A DNA stretch of 64,000 nucleotides from Paracrocinitomix sp040880585 (GCA_040880585.1 JBBDID010000037.1:1-64000); one strand, 5' to 3'; counted from the stretch's first letter, positions 20,708 through 29,587 are shown. Numbers and translations: made by a program. Notes: generated by a model from the letters alone, not told the origin.

Positions 20708-20746
20708 AAAAAAAACCGTTTTTGTCTTTGACAAAACGGGTTTTTT
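20708..20746. terminator. Bidirectional intrinsic terminator
   Basis: AAAAACCGTTTTTGTC pairs with GACAAAACGGGTTTTTT around a TTT loop, with one bulged T in the stem. A and T runs flank both sides. It lies between the convergent genes ending at 20690 and 20764. Confidence 0.75.
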
Positions 20747-20763
20747 ATGTTTTTTTTTCTTTC

Positions 20764-21336
20764 TTAAGATGCTGATTCTATCGCCTTGGCAGATCGGATT
20801 GTTTTTACCATATCATCAATAATCGGTTTTAAACTACCGTCTTGCTGACTTCTTAGTACATAAGTATACCCATCAACAATTGTTTCTCCATAGCAATGGT
20901 AGGTTTTTTTACCTCCCTGATCTTCGTGAAGTGTTCTTTTATACATGATCAGATTTGGTTCTTCCACCAAATATTCTACGACAAAAATATCATTGAGGTC
21001 AGCCAGCCGCTTTTTTTCATCTGCCACCTTATTTTTTTCTTTTCCAAAATCCTCAATGACCAGATGAAAACGTGTACCAATCAAAACATGCCAAAGATAA
21101 TCTCCGTCTTCATGCTCTATTTGAGGCTCAATAGATGCTCCGGTTGAGGAAGCCACTTCGGGTAGCATAATGGTCATGTTTAGTCCATGTTCTTTCAACG
21201 ACATTTCATTCATTCCGTCAAAATCCGGAGTTTCAACCACCTCATTGTTGTTGTTGTCTTCATTGTTGTTTTCTGATCCCCCGCAGGAAGATAAAATCAG
21301 GGTTCCGCTCAAAGCGAATAACATTAATCGTTTCAT
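20764..21336 (-). CDS. Lipoprotein of unknown function (190 aa)
   Basis: Outer-membrane or periplasmic lipoprotein: MKRLMLFALSGTLILSSC gives a lipobox with the acylated Cys near residue 18, followed by an Asn/Glu-rich tether and a compact domain of about 150 residues. No known motif was recognised. The frame is open eight codons further up with a TTG start, but the Met at 21336 begins a clean lipoprotein signal and is preferred. Confidence 0.72.
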   Translation of the reverse strand: MKRLMLFALSGTLILSSCGGSENNNEDNNNNEVVETPDFDGMNEMSLKEHGLNMTIMLPEVASSTGASIEPQIEHEDGDYLWHVLIGTRFHLVIEDFGKEKNKVADEKKRLADLNDIFVVEYLVEEPNLIMYKRTLHEDQGGKKTYHCYGETIVDGYTYVLRSQQDGSLKPIIDDMVKTIRSAKAIESAS

Positions 21337-21437
21337 GTGTTTTATAATTTCATTTTTCAATCGTCACATAAAACTCTCATGAAAAAACCTGTCTTTTTAA
21401 GTTAACAGGGAAGTTTTATCATGTTCGTTTCATTAGT

Positions 21438-21485
21438 CTTTGCATGGGTTCTCAACTAACTATATTAGATGAATCCTATGCAAAG
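21438..21485. repeat. Imperfect inverted repeat in a divergent intergenic region
   Basis: CTTTGCATGGGTTC (21438-21451) and GAATCCTATGCAAAG (21471-21485) form an imperfect stem around a 19-base spacer. It lies between divergent genes (21336 minus, 21599 plus). It could be an operator or part of a leader. No promoter elements were clear nearby. Confidence 0.35.
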
Positions 21486-21598
21486 TAAAGAAAAAAACAG
21501 TTAATTCTCCGCTAATCACCCAAAAAAGTAATTGATTTGTTATATCTGAACGATACGTACACAAATTCCATTAATTTTAACACAAGAAAAGGGATATT

Positions 21599-22012
21599 AT
21601 GATAGTTTCAGTTTGCAGAAAGGCTCATTTTAATGCTGCTCACCGCTTGCACAACCCTAATTGGGATGATGAAAAAAACCAATCTGTATTTGGAAAATGC
21701 AATAACCCTAATTATCATGGCCATAATTATATCCTTGAAGTTTGGGTAAAGGGCGAGGTGGATCCGGAAAGTGGTTATTTAATTGACCTGAAAATTTTAA
21801 AAAAGATCATTGAACAAGAAGTTGAAGATCGATTTGACCACAAGAATCTCAATTTAGATACAATAGAATTTAAAAACCTCAACCCTACTGCAGAAAATAT
21901 TTGTGTGGTGATTTGGGGATTGATCCGGAAAAAATTAGATGATTCACTCAGCTTAAAAGTTCGCCTGTATGAAACCGAACGCAATGTGGTGGAATACGAA
22001 GGAGAGCATTAA
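21599..22012 (+). CDS. 6-pyruvoyl-tetrahydropterin synthase / QueD family enzyme
   Basis: T-fold pterin enzyme of 137 residues acting on dihydroneopterin triphosphate. The zinc ligands are His15, His40 and His42 (HGHNY), the catalytic Cys is Cys34, the partner pair is Asp80-His81, and the pterin-anchoring Glu is near 125 (LYETE). The stretch FGKCNNPNYHGHNY resembles eukaryotic PTPS more than the short KCxxxHGH form of E. coli QueD. It may therefore make 6-pyruvoyl- or 6-carboxy-tetrahydropterin. The choice between biopterin and queuosine pathways cannot be made from this window because no queC, queE or sepiapterin reductase gene is present. Cytoplasmic, stands alone. Confidence 0.88.
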   Translation: MIVSVCRKAHFNAAHRLHNPNWDDEKNQSVFGKCNNPNYHGHNYILEVWVKGEVDPESGYLIDLKILKKIIEQEVEDRFDHKNLNLDTIEFKNLNPTAENICVVIWGLIRKKLDDSLSLKVRLYETERNVVEYEGEH

Positions 22013-22043
22013 CAGGTCATTATTTAGTCGTTCCTTAAAAATT

Positions 22044-22090
22044 TAGATGTTAGACGCTAGATGTTAGACGCTAGACGCTAGACGCTAGAC
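22044..22090. repeat. Short tandem repeat of a TAGAYGY 7-mer
   Basis: Six head-to-tail heptamers (TAGATGT or TAGACGC) plus a partial seventh lie just after the pterin synthase gene. The array has no spacers, so it is a simple tandem repeat and not a CRISPR. An A-rich stretch follows. Confidence 0.85.
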
Positions 22091-22187
22091 AAAAGAAAAA
22101 AGATCAAAGACAAAAGACTTTGTCTCTATCTTTAATTGAATCATCATCTTTTTAAGATTCCATCCTGTTGCGGTATAAGTTGATTTT

Positions 22188-22778
22188 TTAGAGAATTGTA
22201 ACTTCTATTTTATCAATTTCAATATACATTTCACCTTCAGAATTTTCTGAATCTTCTTGAGGGCATAGTGCAATTTGAATAAAATTATCTGTGTAGTTAT
22301 CATCTTCAAATTCATTACCAATACCGCCTTTTAGGGCACCTTTTAGATTAGATGTAATTCCTGAGTCATCTGCTTTAATTTTGAATATGGTATTGGTAGA
22401 TTTTTTCTTCTCAATATTAGCGTGAACTTCATAATTACCAAGACTAAAGTAAAAATGTATATCAACATCTTTTGGTAGATTTAATTGATTAATGTGAATA
22501 CAGGCTTCAAAGCCTTTTATACTTGAAAAATCATCATTCCAATAATAAGTGGCTCTTTGACAATCAGTGAATTTCTGATCAGTTTTTAATTTAAGCACTC
22601 CGTCTTCAATTCTGCTATAAAATTCATCTTCTTCAGCGTATTCAGAATAGAGGAGCCATTCATCATAACTGTCAAAATCAAAAGACAAGACATTCTCTCC
22701 TTTTAAATTGCACTTTTTGCAAGATGTTTGCATTAGCAAGAATAATATTGGTAATAGGTATATTAATTTCTTTTTCAT
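22188..22778 (-). CDS. Lipoprotein of unknown function (196 aa)
   Basis: Lipoprotein signal with SCKKC at about residues 19-23 (acylated Cys near 20). The mature part is acidic and beta-rich and ends in a strand-like EMYIEIDKIEVTIL. The overall look is that of a concanavalin or LamG-like sandwich, but no motif supports a firm call. The start lies 6 bp after the stop of a 33-codon leader frame that repeats the N-terminus of the upstream lipoprotein, so translational coupling is possible. Confidence 0.65.
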   Translation of the reverse strand: MKKKLIYLLPILFLLMQTSCKKCNLKGENVLSFDFDSYDEWLLYSEYAEEDEFYSRIEDGVLKLKTDQKFTDCQRATYYWNDDFSSIKGFEACIHINQLNLPKDVDIHFYFSLGNYEVHANIEKKKSTNTIFKIKADDSGITSNLKGALKGGIGNEFEDDNYTDNFIQIALCPQEDSENSEGEMYIEIDKIEVTIL

Positions 22779-22784
22779 GATTTT

Positions 22785-22886
22785 TTATTTAATCTTTTTG
22801 ATTTCTTCAGGATAATCATCTTTGATGTATTTATTGCATCCACAAAAAAGAATTATCAAACTAATGAACCACCAATTTTTTGACAT
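22785..22886 (-). CDS. 33-codon truncated copy of the neighbouring lipoprotein leader
   Basis: The frame encodes a Met-Ser-Lys-Asn start, then the same 24 residues (WWFISLIILF...PEE, with lipobox FCGC) found at residues 5-28 of the lipoprotein at 22891-23379. It then runs on for five unrelated residues to a stop. At the DNA level 22804-22886 matches 23295-23379 with only a few differences. It is either a tiny lipopeptide or a decayed partial duplication that now serves as a translated leader for the gene at 22188-22778. Confidence 0.55.
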   Translation of the reverse strand: MSKNWWFISLIILFCGCNKYIKDDYPEEIKKIK

Positions 22887-22890
22887 AACT

Positions 22891-23379
22891 TTAATGTACT
22901 TTTATCCCAGACTGAATGTTCTCGATATCCTGATAATTAGTACTGTCATCTATATAATATTGAGCATTATTCATCCAAAGTCGAATGTAAATAGAGTCTT
23001 GAATTAATAAGTTATGTCTATTTTCATAAGAATAATTACTTGAATTACTAAAGTTCCAACGATAGCCATTTTTATCAGTAAGGGGGTCTATACTTGTCCC
23101 GTCCAAATAGGAATTCGTTGAACTAAAGTACGCCAAATAAGTAAAACTAAATTTATTAGCAAAGTTGACAAACTGAATACTATCGGCATTAGATACAAAG
23201 TGATCTACATAAATACAACTGACTTCCATCCAGTAATTCTCACCGGATAACGGATCATACATCTTGTACTTACCTGCAAAACGTTCGCACAGTTTTTCTT
23301 CAGGATAATCATCTTTGATGTATTTGTTACATCCACAAAAAAGAATTATCAAACTAATGAACCACCAACTTCTCCACAT
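22891..23379 (-). CDS. Small lipoprotein of unknown function (162 aa)
   Basis: Lipoprotein with a short Trp-rich leader and lipobox LFCGC (Cys near residue 17). The mature domain has about 145 residues with many aromatic residues and no recognised motif. Its start overlaps the end of a degraded T9SS-domain frame by 26 bp, and its stop lies 4 bp before the truncated copy of its own leader. The tight packing suggests one transcription unit running from about 23.7 to 22.2 kb. Confidence 0.65.
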   Translation of the reverse strand: MWRSWWFISLIILFCGCNKYIKDDYPEEKLCERFAGKYKMYDPLSGENYWMEVSCIYVDHFVSNADSIQFVNFANKFSFTYLAYFSSTNSYLDGTSIDPLTDKNGYRWNFSNSSNYSYENRHNLLIQDSIYIRLWMNNAQYYIDDSTNYQDIENIQSGIKVH

Positions 23380-23701
23380 ATTTTTTTGATCCGTTTACAA
23401 TATTTGCAATGTACATACCACTTTCTAAGCCATCAACTTTTAACTGATAAAAAGGTCCGTTTATTTCAAAATTGAACACTCTTTTCCCTGAAGCATCAAT
23501 TATTTCTATCTGGGTAATGGCCTCTTCCATATTATATAACGTGAAATTTACACTTTCAGTTGCCGGATTAGGATAAATCTCTATATTTTCTGAAGCTTGC
23601 CGTTCTGTTGTATTCAAAACACCACTTTCATAATCAGCTAACTCTTTTTTTAAATTGCTAATAATTCGGACTTTGTGATTTTTGCCTGTTTCATCATTTT
23701 T
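23354..23701 (-). pseudogene. Remnant of a T9SS cargo gene (sorting domain only)
   Basis: The frame encodes a near-complete T9SS type A domain (IEIYPNPATESVNF, then LESGMYIANI and YVEKLVVH) without a signal peptide, so it cannot be exported by itself. The open frame extends upstream to 23701 without an ATG and has only a TTG at 23617. In the neighbouring frame ATGATGAAACAGGC (from 23699) opens MMKQAKITKSELLAI, which stops just where the sorting-domain frame reads on. That pattern is consistent with a single frameshift. I read it as the 3' end of a lost secreted protein. Confidence 0.6.
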
Positions 23702-23789
23702 TCATTATTGCAATTCTTTGTTGCTGCCTGGGCAAAGTTAGCTACTTGGTTTTACATTTCCGAAGTCTTGGAATCCGGGTTAACAGGTC

Positions 23790-24677
23790 TTAGTAAAACC
23801 GGTACTCTTTAAATTGCAAAATTGTAATCATGGCTTCGTTTGCCTCCCGTGATAATATCGCCTTGAGGGTGTTGTCCTCCTTTTTATATACCAATTGTTC
23901 TTCTATCAGTAGTTGTTTTCCATTATAAATATGTCTTGAAAGCACATTTCCTGCTTCATCATAAGTGAATATTTTTCTAGCATCCTCTCTTTCGGAGGAA
24001 ATAAATCGGGTTTTTACCTCTGTTATTTTATCTTGCTCATTATAAAAATAATTGACCTCTACACGATTGTTCCCATTATGTAAGGCAGATTCTTTTTTGG
24101 CCAGTAATTCACGATCATTGAAATAATAAAATTCAGTTTTGTAAATTCTTCCCGATTGATTATAGCACAGTCGTTTATAATCCATTTCACCCAAAGGCAA
24201 ATATTCGTATTTTTCTTTGGCTACCACGGTGTTTTCATCCAGTTCAAAACTTAGTTTATTGCGAACCGGTTTTTTATCCCTTCTCAGTTCCATTTCAATC
24301 AGTCGATCCCGTTGGTCATACTTGTACCGATATTCATGAAAACCATATTTATTGGATTCTCTGAGAACTATTACGTTTCCTTTGTAATCGTATTGGTAGG
24401 TAGTGACCAATGTATCATTCAAGCGAATTTTATACTTACGTACCAACTGGCCCAAACGGTCAAATTCATAAACAAAAGTATCATCATTGGGGCGGATAAT
24501 ATCCTGATTAAATTTGGTGGCATAGGTTCCCCGAAAGCTTTTAATATGAAGTGATTTGATAAAATCAGGATTGAAAAACGGCATTTCCTCAAGCACTTCT
24601 CCTTTAGGATTCAATAACATCTGTGAAGAAGTAAAGAAGGGAACCAACAATAGTATGGATAATACAACTCTCACCAT
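23790..24677 (-). CDS. Secreted YD/RHS-like repeat protein (295 aa)
   Basis: Exported protein. The signal peptide MVRVVLSILLLVPFFTSSQ precedes a beta-rich domain with recurrent YD-like motifs (YEFDRLGQLVRKYKI, YDYKGNVIVLRE, YKYDQRDRLIEM, FTYDEAGNVLSRHIY). These are typical of short periplasmic proteins related to RHS/YD repeats. The frame is open upstream to 24815 with a TTG, but that extension is not signal-like, so the ATG at 24677 is chosen. No toxin domain is present. It is divergent from the phosphatase gene at 24849. Function unknown. Confidence 0.7.
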   Translation of the reverse strand: MVRVVLSILLLVPFFTSSQMLLNPKGEVLEEMPFFNPDFIKSLHIKSFRGTYATKFNQDIIRPNDDTFVYEFDRLGQLVRKYKIRLNDTLVTTYQYDYKGNVIVLRESNKYGFHEYRYKYDQRDRLIEMELRRDKKPVRNKLSFELDENTVVAKEKYEYLPLGEMDYKRLCYNQSGRIYKTEFYYFNDRELLAKKESALHNGNNRVEVNYFYNEQDKITEVKTRFISSEREDARKIFTYDEAGNVLSRHIYNGKQLLIEEQLVYKKEDNTLKAILSREANEAMITILQFKEYRFY

Positions 24678-24848
24678 TTTACAAAAAAACTCAAATATGT
24701 CTTCTAAATTGTATCCTCCACGGGATTTTCGTAAACATTTTTTGTTGAATAACGTATTCCATTGACTGGGAGGATAAAGGTTTTTTGTATAAATACAGCC
24801 AAAAACAGTTTTCAACCCTTAGATTTGTACTTTTATACTTATTAGTTT

Positions 24849-25778
24849 ATGCGTTATTTCATTTTATTTCTTGTTGTTTCTTATCTGTCTGTTACCACTT
24901 ACTCACAAGATGAGCAAAGGTATAAAGCAGAGAATGTTATTATATTGGTAATGGATGGTCCGCGCTATTCTGAAACCTGGGGCGATTCTACTCATCAGTA
25001 CATCCCTCGCATGGCAAATGACATGGCTCCTCAGGGGGTTATATACACCTCTTTTTATCAAAACGGCCCCACTTACACAACTGCGGGACATACAGCAATT
25101 TGTACCGGGGTCTATCAAAAGATGAAAAATAACGGTAAACAGCTTCCGAAAAATCCCTCTATTTTTCAATACTGGTTGGAACACAGTAAAAAACCTAAAA
25201 CCTCAGCTTATGTAATTACCAGTAAAGATAAACTTGCCATCTTAACCAATTGTAAAAAACGAAAATGGAGGGGCAAATACCGTCCGGCGCAAAACTGCGG
25301 TGTTGATGGTTTATTTTCCGGTTATCGAAGAGATGCGGAGACTTATACTGAAACCATTCGCATTTTGAATGAATACAAACCCAATTTAGTAATGGTAAAT
25401 TTCAGACAACCGGATGCATGGGGGCATACCGGAAATTGGGAAAAGTATCTTTCTAGTCTGAAAGAGACGGATGAGTACGTTTATAAGATTTTCAGGTATA
25501 TCCAATCCAATGCGCATTATAAGGATAAAACAGCTCTTTTTGTAACCAACGATCACGGCAGGCATTTGGATGGCCACAAAGATGGCTTTGTATCACATGG
25601 TGGCGGATGTGAAGGTTGCCGGCACATCAACTGTTTTGCCTACGGTCCTGATTTTAAGCAAAACCTTATTACCTCCAAAGAACGCGAACTGATCGATATC
25701 CCGGTTACCATTAGCAAAATAATGGGTTTTGAAATGGATTGTGTTAAAGGTGATGTGATGACTGAACTATTCAAGTAG
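24849..25778 (+). CDS. Secreted alkaline phosphatase superfamily hydrolase
   Basis: Periplasmic enzyme of the alkaline phosphatase / phosphodiesterase / sulfatase fold, 309 residues. A signal peptide (through TTYSQ, about residue 20) is followed by VIILVMDGPRYSETW (first metal Asp), a Thr-rich nucleophile region (GPTYTTAGHTAICTG), RQPDAWGHTGNW (Asp and His ligands) and TNDHGRHLDGHKDGFVSHGG (Asp-His and His ligands). The Thr nucleophile favours phosphoester over sulfate cleavage. A cysteine cluster CEGCRHINC follows the last metal site and is unusual. A TAGATTTG -7-like box at 24820-24827 lies before the start, without a fitting -33 element. The 3' end abuts the convergent murF-alr gene. Confidence 0.85.
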   Translation: MRYFILFLVVSYLSVTTYSQDEQRYKAENVIILVMDGPRYSETWGDSTHQYIPRMANDMAPQGVIYTSFYQNGPTYTTAGHTAICTGVYQKMKNNGKQLPKNPSIFQYWLEHSKKPKTSAYVITSKDKLAILTNCKKRKWRGKYRPAQNCGVDGLFSGYRRDAETYTETIRILNEYKPNLVMVNFRQPDAWGHTGNWEKYLSSLKETDEYVYKIFRYIQSNAHYKDKTALFVTNDHGRHLDGHKDGFVSHGGGCEGCRHINCFAYGPDFKQNLITSKERELIDIPVTISKIMGFEMDCVKGDVMTELFK

Positions 25779-25779
25779 A

Positions 25780-28077
25780 TCAATCCAAATAGACCCGGTG
25801 AACGCGGGAAGAAATGCTGGAAATAATCTCATAAGGAATGGTGTAGAGGTTTTTTGCCATTTCAAAAATCGGGTTTTCTTCTCCAAATATTTGTACTTTA
25901 TCTCCCACCCCGGCCTCTATTTTTGTGATATCAACCATACACATATCCATACAAATATTTCCCAAAACACGGGCTTTTTCTCCATGAATGATCACCTCCC
26001 AGTTTCCTTTACTCAACCCTCTGCGCAAGCCATCCGCATATCCTACCGGAATAATTCCTACCGTTGTCATTTCACTTGCAATAAAACCCCGACCATATCC
26101 CAGACTATCCCCCTCTTTTAACACTTTGATCTGAGATATTTCTGTGACAAATGTCAGTACATTTTCCAGCGTTTTTTTTTGACCGGGAACTAAACCATAA
26201 ATCCCTATTCCCAAACGAACCATGTCAAAGTGAGTGTTTTTAAAATTCAGCACAGCAGAAGAATTGGCCAAATGACGATCAAATGTATACCCCATTTTTT
26301 CGATCATCTCACCGGTCATGATCTCAAATGTGCGCATTTGCTTGTAATTAAAACTTCGCTCACTCACCTCCTCAGAAACCGCCAAATGTGAAAAGACAGT
26401 TTTTACAAATACCTCCGGTTGTGCCTGCAACATATCCATCAGTTCATTTAACTCGCTCTGAATAAATCCCAGGCGATTCATCCCGGTATCAATTTTTATG
26501 TGGATGGGATAAGCGGTTTTTTGTTTAAGGATCAGGTAGTGAATAAATGCGTTGAGGATATTCATAGAATATAAACTAGGTTCCAGCTTGTAATCAATAA
26601 TATCTTCAAAGGCCGCCTTTTCAGGATTCATTACTATAATAGGCAGATGTATACCGGCTTTTCGAAGCTGAACTCCTTCATCCGCATAAGCTACTCCCAA
26701 ATAATCTACTCCTTCACCCTCCAAAAATTTTGAAATTTCTACCAGCCCTGTACCGTATGATTGTGCTTTTACCATAACCATCATCTTCACTTCAGGGGAT
26801 AATTGCGATTTAAAAAAGTTTAAGTTATGGCGCATAGCGCTGAAGTTAATCTGCAATTGCGTGACATGTGTTTTTTGCGAATAATAATGAACCAGACGCT
26901 CCAAACTATTTTCACGGGATCCTTTAAACAAAATGGCTGAGGAATGAAAATCAATAACATACTCCAGATAGTCCTCTACAGTTTTATAATACTTACAGGG
27001 AATATTTGCTTGTTTTAATACGTTTTTGGATCCAATAAAAACAATATCGCTCAATTCAAGAGTTCCAAACAGTTCAAGAAAAGCATCCTCTTCCGTCAAT
27101 TTGAGTTGTTCGTCTGACAAACTCAGAATCAATACTTTTTTCCGTTCTTCTGCCACATGATTCAAATGGCGCAAGGCAATCTCTAAGCCGGCGATATCTG
27201 CAGTATAAGCATCATTGAGCAATAAACAATTGTTCTTCCCCTGCAATTGCTCCAGCCGCATAGAAATAGTAGGAAGAGATTGTAATTTGGCTTTTACCTC
27301 TTCCTTATTTAATCCTAAATAAATTGCCGTATGGTAAGCGGTAGTAGCATTGGCGATAGAGGCTTTTTCATGAAAGGGTAAGAAAAAATCAATCTGTTCA
27401 AGCTCCTCTACATTGATCAGTTTCTCAACCGCTGAAAACAACTTAAATTTTTCTTTTCGCTTCTGTTCCCTTGATTCAAAAGCCGCATCATGCGCATCCC
27501 CCAAACCTGTGAACACGCCTATGGTTGGTTGAATCATGGATTTCAATATTTCCATTTCACCCGGTTCTGAAATTCCGGCTTCAAAAATGGCCAAATTATG
27601 ATGAGAAGTCATGGCTAAAACAGACAAGGCTACTCCTACCTGACTGTTGTAACTTTTTGGGCTTCGCACCACGTTGAAATCATTTTTTGTCAAATGATAC
27701 AACCATTCTTTAGTAATGGTTTTTCCATTGCTTCCTGTAATCCCAATAACCGGGTAGTTAAATTTATTTCGGTGAGCAATGGCTAGTTTTTGTAAAGCAG
27801 CAAGCGTGTTGTCTACTTGAATTTCCAGCCCCTCACTTTTTTGCTGTTTTTCTTTGACAATGGCAATTTTTCCTCCCTTTTCCCAAAATTCTTCCCGATA
27901 ATTGTGCCCATCATTTTTCATACCGCTCAATGCTACAAAAACAGATTTAGCTGTGATTCTTGGCGAACGGCTATCAATCACTACATTCTGTATAACAAAA
28001 TCAGTTGATAGGTTGTGTAAAGGAGTAGAAACCCCCAAAATTTCACATATTTCCTGAATAGAAAAATTTAGATTCAC
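25780..28077 (-). CDS. murF-alr: Bifunctional MurF ligase / alanine racemase
   Basis: Fusion of UDP-MurNAc-tripeptide:D-Ala-D-Ala ligase and PLP alanine racemase, 765 residues. The first half has the ATP loop GITGSNGKT near 111-119 and the Mur central domain. The second half begins near 415 with the racemase barrel and carries the PLP lysine near 436 (VKAQSYGTG) and the catalytic Tyr region LGYGRGF near 660. The fusion is typical of Bacteroidota and joins D-Ala supply to its use in peptidoglycan. The usual racemase motif VKANAYGHG reads VKAQSYGTG here. Translation starts at GTG, overlapping the thymidine kinase stop by four bases (GTGA). Confidence 0.95.
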   Translation of the reverse strand: MNLNFSIQEICEILGVSTPLHNLSTDFVIQNVVIDSRSPRITAKSVFVALSGMKNDGHNYREEFWEKGGKIAIVKEKQQKSEGLEIQVDNTLAALQKLAIAHRNKFNYPVIGITGSNGKTITKEWLYHLTKNDFNVVRSPKSYNSQVGVALSVLAMTSHHNLAIFEAGISEPGEMEILKSMIQPTIGVFTGLGDAHDAAFESREQKRKEKFKLFSAVEKLINVEELEQIDFFLPFHEKASIANATTAYHTAIYLGLNKEEVKAKLQSLPTISMRLEQLQGKNNCLLLNDAYTADIAGLEIALRHLNHVAEERKKVLILSLSDEQLKLTEEDAFLELFGTLELSDIVFIGSKNVLKQANIPCKYYKTVEDYLEYVIDFHSSAILFKGSRENSLERLVHYYSQKTHVTQLQINFSAMRHNLNFFKSQLSPEVKMMVMVKAQSYGTGLVEISKFLEGEGVDYLGVAYADEGVQLRKAGIHLPIIVMNPEKAAFEDIIDYKLEPSLYSMNILNAFIHYLILKQKTAYPIHIKIDTGMNRLGFIQSELNELMDMLQAQPEVFVKTVFSHLAVSEEVSERSFNYKQMRTFEIMTGEMIEKMGYTFDRHLANSSAVLNFKNTHFDMVRLGIGIYGLVPGQKKTLENVLTFVTEISQIKVLKEGDSLGYGRGFIASEMTTVGIIPVGYADGLRRGLSKGNWEVIIHGEKARVLGNICMDMCMVDITKIEAGVGDKVQIFGEENPIFEMAKNLYTIPYEIISSISSRVHRVYLD

Positions 28078-28682
28078 TTTTCTTTTAGTTCATTATAGCA
28101 ACTACGGCACAAAGGTACATATTTGTCCTTTTCCCCGAGTACTACAATGCCATTATCCGAAGATATACGGTGAGAAAACCGTGCTTTTCCGGAACAAAAA
28201 GTACATACAGAATTTAATTTTTTAACCTCATCAGCAATGGTCAACAGCTCAGGAATGGCACCAAAAGGGCGGCCTAAATAATCCATGTCCAGACCGGCAG
28301 CAATTACCGTTTTACCATCATCTGCAATTTTTTCTACTACTTCAACGATACGGTCATCAAAAAACTGTATCTCATCAATGGCTACGACATCAGCATTCAA
28401 ATAAAAATCGAGAATTTCAACTGATTTTTCAACCGAAAAAGCTTCTACTTTAGACCGATCGTGCGATACGACAGACTCTTCTGCGTATCGATTATCCAAT
28501 TTCGGTTTGAAAACAAATACCTCTTTTCCTTCTGCCAATTGTTCATTTATCGCCTGAATTAAATGCGTCGTTTTTCCAGAGAACATGGGTCCGCAAATCA
28601 ACTGAATTTTAGCATTTTTAACCCTGGGGCTAAAAGTGGTTCTTCTTAGGATGTTAACATCAGTTTTTTGAGAAAAATTCAA
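28074..28682 (-). CDS. tdk: Thymidine kinase
   Basis: Type II thymidine kinase that salvages thymidine to dTMP. The P-loop is GPMFSGKT at 31-38, the catalytic Glu lies in AIDEIQFF (Asp103-Glu104), and a zinc site is formed by Cys160, Cys163, Cys192 and Cys195. The only start that gives a family-length N-terminus is TTG at 28682, since no ATG or GTG fits before the P-loop. A TATATTTG -7-like element (28702-28709 on the minus strand) just upstream supports this start. It is followed directly by murF-alr (4-base overlap) and is divergent from the acidic protein gene at 28757. Confidence 0.93.
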   Translation of the reverse strand: MNFSQKTDVNILRRTTFSPRVKNAKIQLICGPMFSGKTTHLIQAINEQLAEGKEVFVFKPKLDNRYAEESVVSHDRSKVEAFSVEKSVEILDFYLNADVVAIDEIQFFDDRIVEVVEKIADDGKTVIAAGLDMDYLGRPFGAIPELLTIADEVKKLNSVCTFCSGKARFSHRISSDNGIVVLGEKDKYVPLCRSCYNELKEK

Positions 28683-28756
28683 TTTGTTGCAGTTTGGTGA
28701 CCAAATATAAATTTAATTTTAATGCACTTTGGGGAATTGTGAATAACTTGCAAAAA

Positions 28757-29587
28757 ATGGGCAAAACATCCAATATAAATATGAAAGATTTAAGCAAAAG
28801 ACTATATAAAAAAATTGAGAAAATTGAAGCGGGAAAAGTAAGCATAGACGAGTTGGAAGGACTGGTAGAAGATGCCCGTAACTTATATGAGCGGTTGGTG
28901 ATTGTCAAATATAAGGCCTATGAAAAATTTGGAGCAGCCGAAAAACCTGCTGCCCCTAAGGAGGAAAAAGGTAAAAAAAGTAAAGATGCTGCTGAAGAAA
29001 AGAATGAATCTTTTGATTTTTCAGGTATTACAGAAAAAAAATCAACGGTTGAACAACCGGCTTTTGATTTCACTGCAGTAGAAGATGACAGCCAGGAAGG
29101 TGCCGTTCTTGAAGAAGATCATTTTAAAGAATCAGCAGCTATCAAATCTGAAGTTCCTGATGTTGAAGAAGAAGAAATAGAAGAAACACAGATAGAGGAA
29201 GCGGATGACAATACCGAACAGGAAGAAGAAGAGGAGGAACAGGAAGAAGAAACAAATACCAAAGCGCATGATCAGGAAGATGATGACTCCTTGCACAGTA
29301 AATTGAAAGTGGAAGAAGATCAGCTGAGTTTGCGAAAAAAATTGCAAAGCACACCGATTAAAAACTTGAAAGACGAAATAAGTATTGCCAAAAAATTTGA
29401 ATACATCACCTTTATGTTTGAAGGTAAAAACGAAAATTATGAAGCGGCCATTGAAGTCCTCAATAATTGCGACGACAGCGACGAGGCTAAAAATAAACTG
29501 AACGAATATTCTATCAAATACAATTGGGATCTTGAGAATAAATCCATTATTAAATTTGTGGAATTAGTAGAACGCAGATATTTATAG
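28757..29587 (+). CDS. Acidic linker protein of unknown function
   Basis: Cytoplasmic protein in three parts: a basic helical N-terminus (KDLSKRLYKKIEKIEAGKVS...ARNLYERL), a long low-complexity Glu-rich linker of about 150 residues, and a C-terminal helical domain (PIKNLKDEISIAKKFEYITFMFEG). The N- and C-terminal parts resemble proteins conserved but uncharacterised across Bacteroidota (family recollection, not tested). The frame is open up to a TTG at 28694. The ATG codons at 28757 and 28781 are both better, and the second starts exactly at the conserved MKDLSKRL. Confidence 0.72.
   Translation: MGKTSNINMKDLSKRLYKKIEKIEAGKVSIDELEGLVEDARNLYERLVIVKYKAYEKFGAAEKPAAPKEEKGKKSKDAAEEKNESFDFSGITEKKSTVEQPAFDFTAVEDDSQEGAVLEEDHFKESAAIKSEVPDVEEEEIEETQIEEADDNTEQEEEEEEQEEETNTKAHDQEDDDSLHSKLKVEEDQLSLRKKLQSTPIKNLKDEISIAKKFEYITFMFEGKNENYEAAIEVLNNCDDSDEAKNKLNEYSIKYNWDLENKSIIKFVELVERRYL

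Noticed and set aside
22044..22090. Possible CRISPR-like direct repeats
   Set aside because: The 7-bp units are contiguous with no spacers and no cas genes are in the window, so this is a simple tandem repeat.
24781..24848. Full promoter for the phosphatase gene at 24849
   Set aside because: TAGATTTG is present, but the only TTG upstream is 32 bp away, outside the normal spacing.
28694..28756. Upstream TTG start for the acidic protein
   Set aside because: The extension would overlap the promoter of the divergent tdk gene, and the conserved N-terminus begins later.
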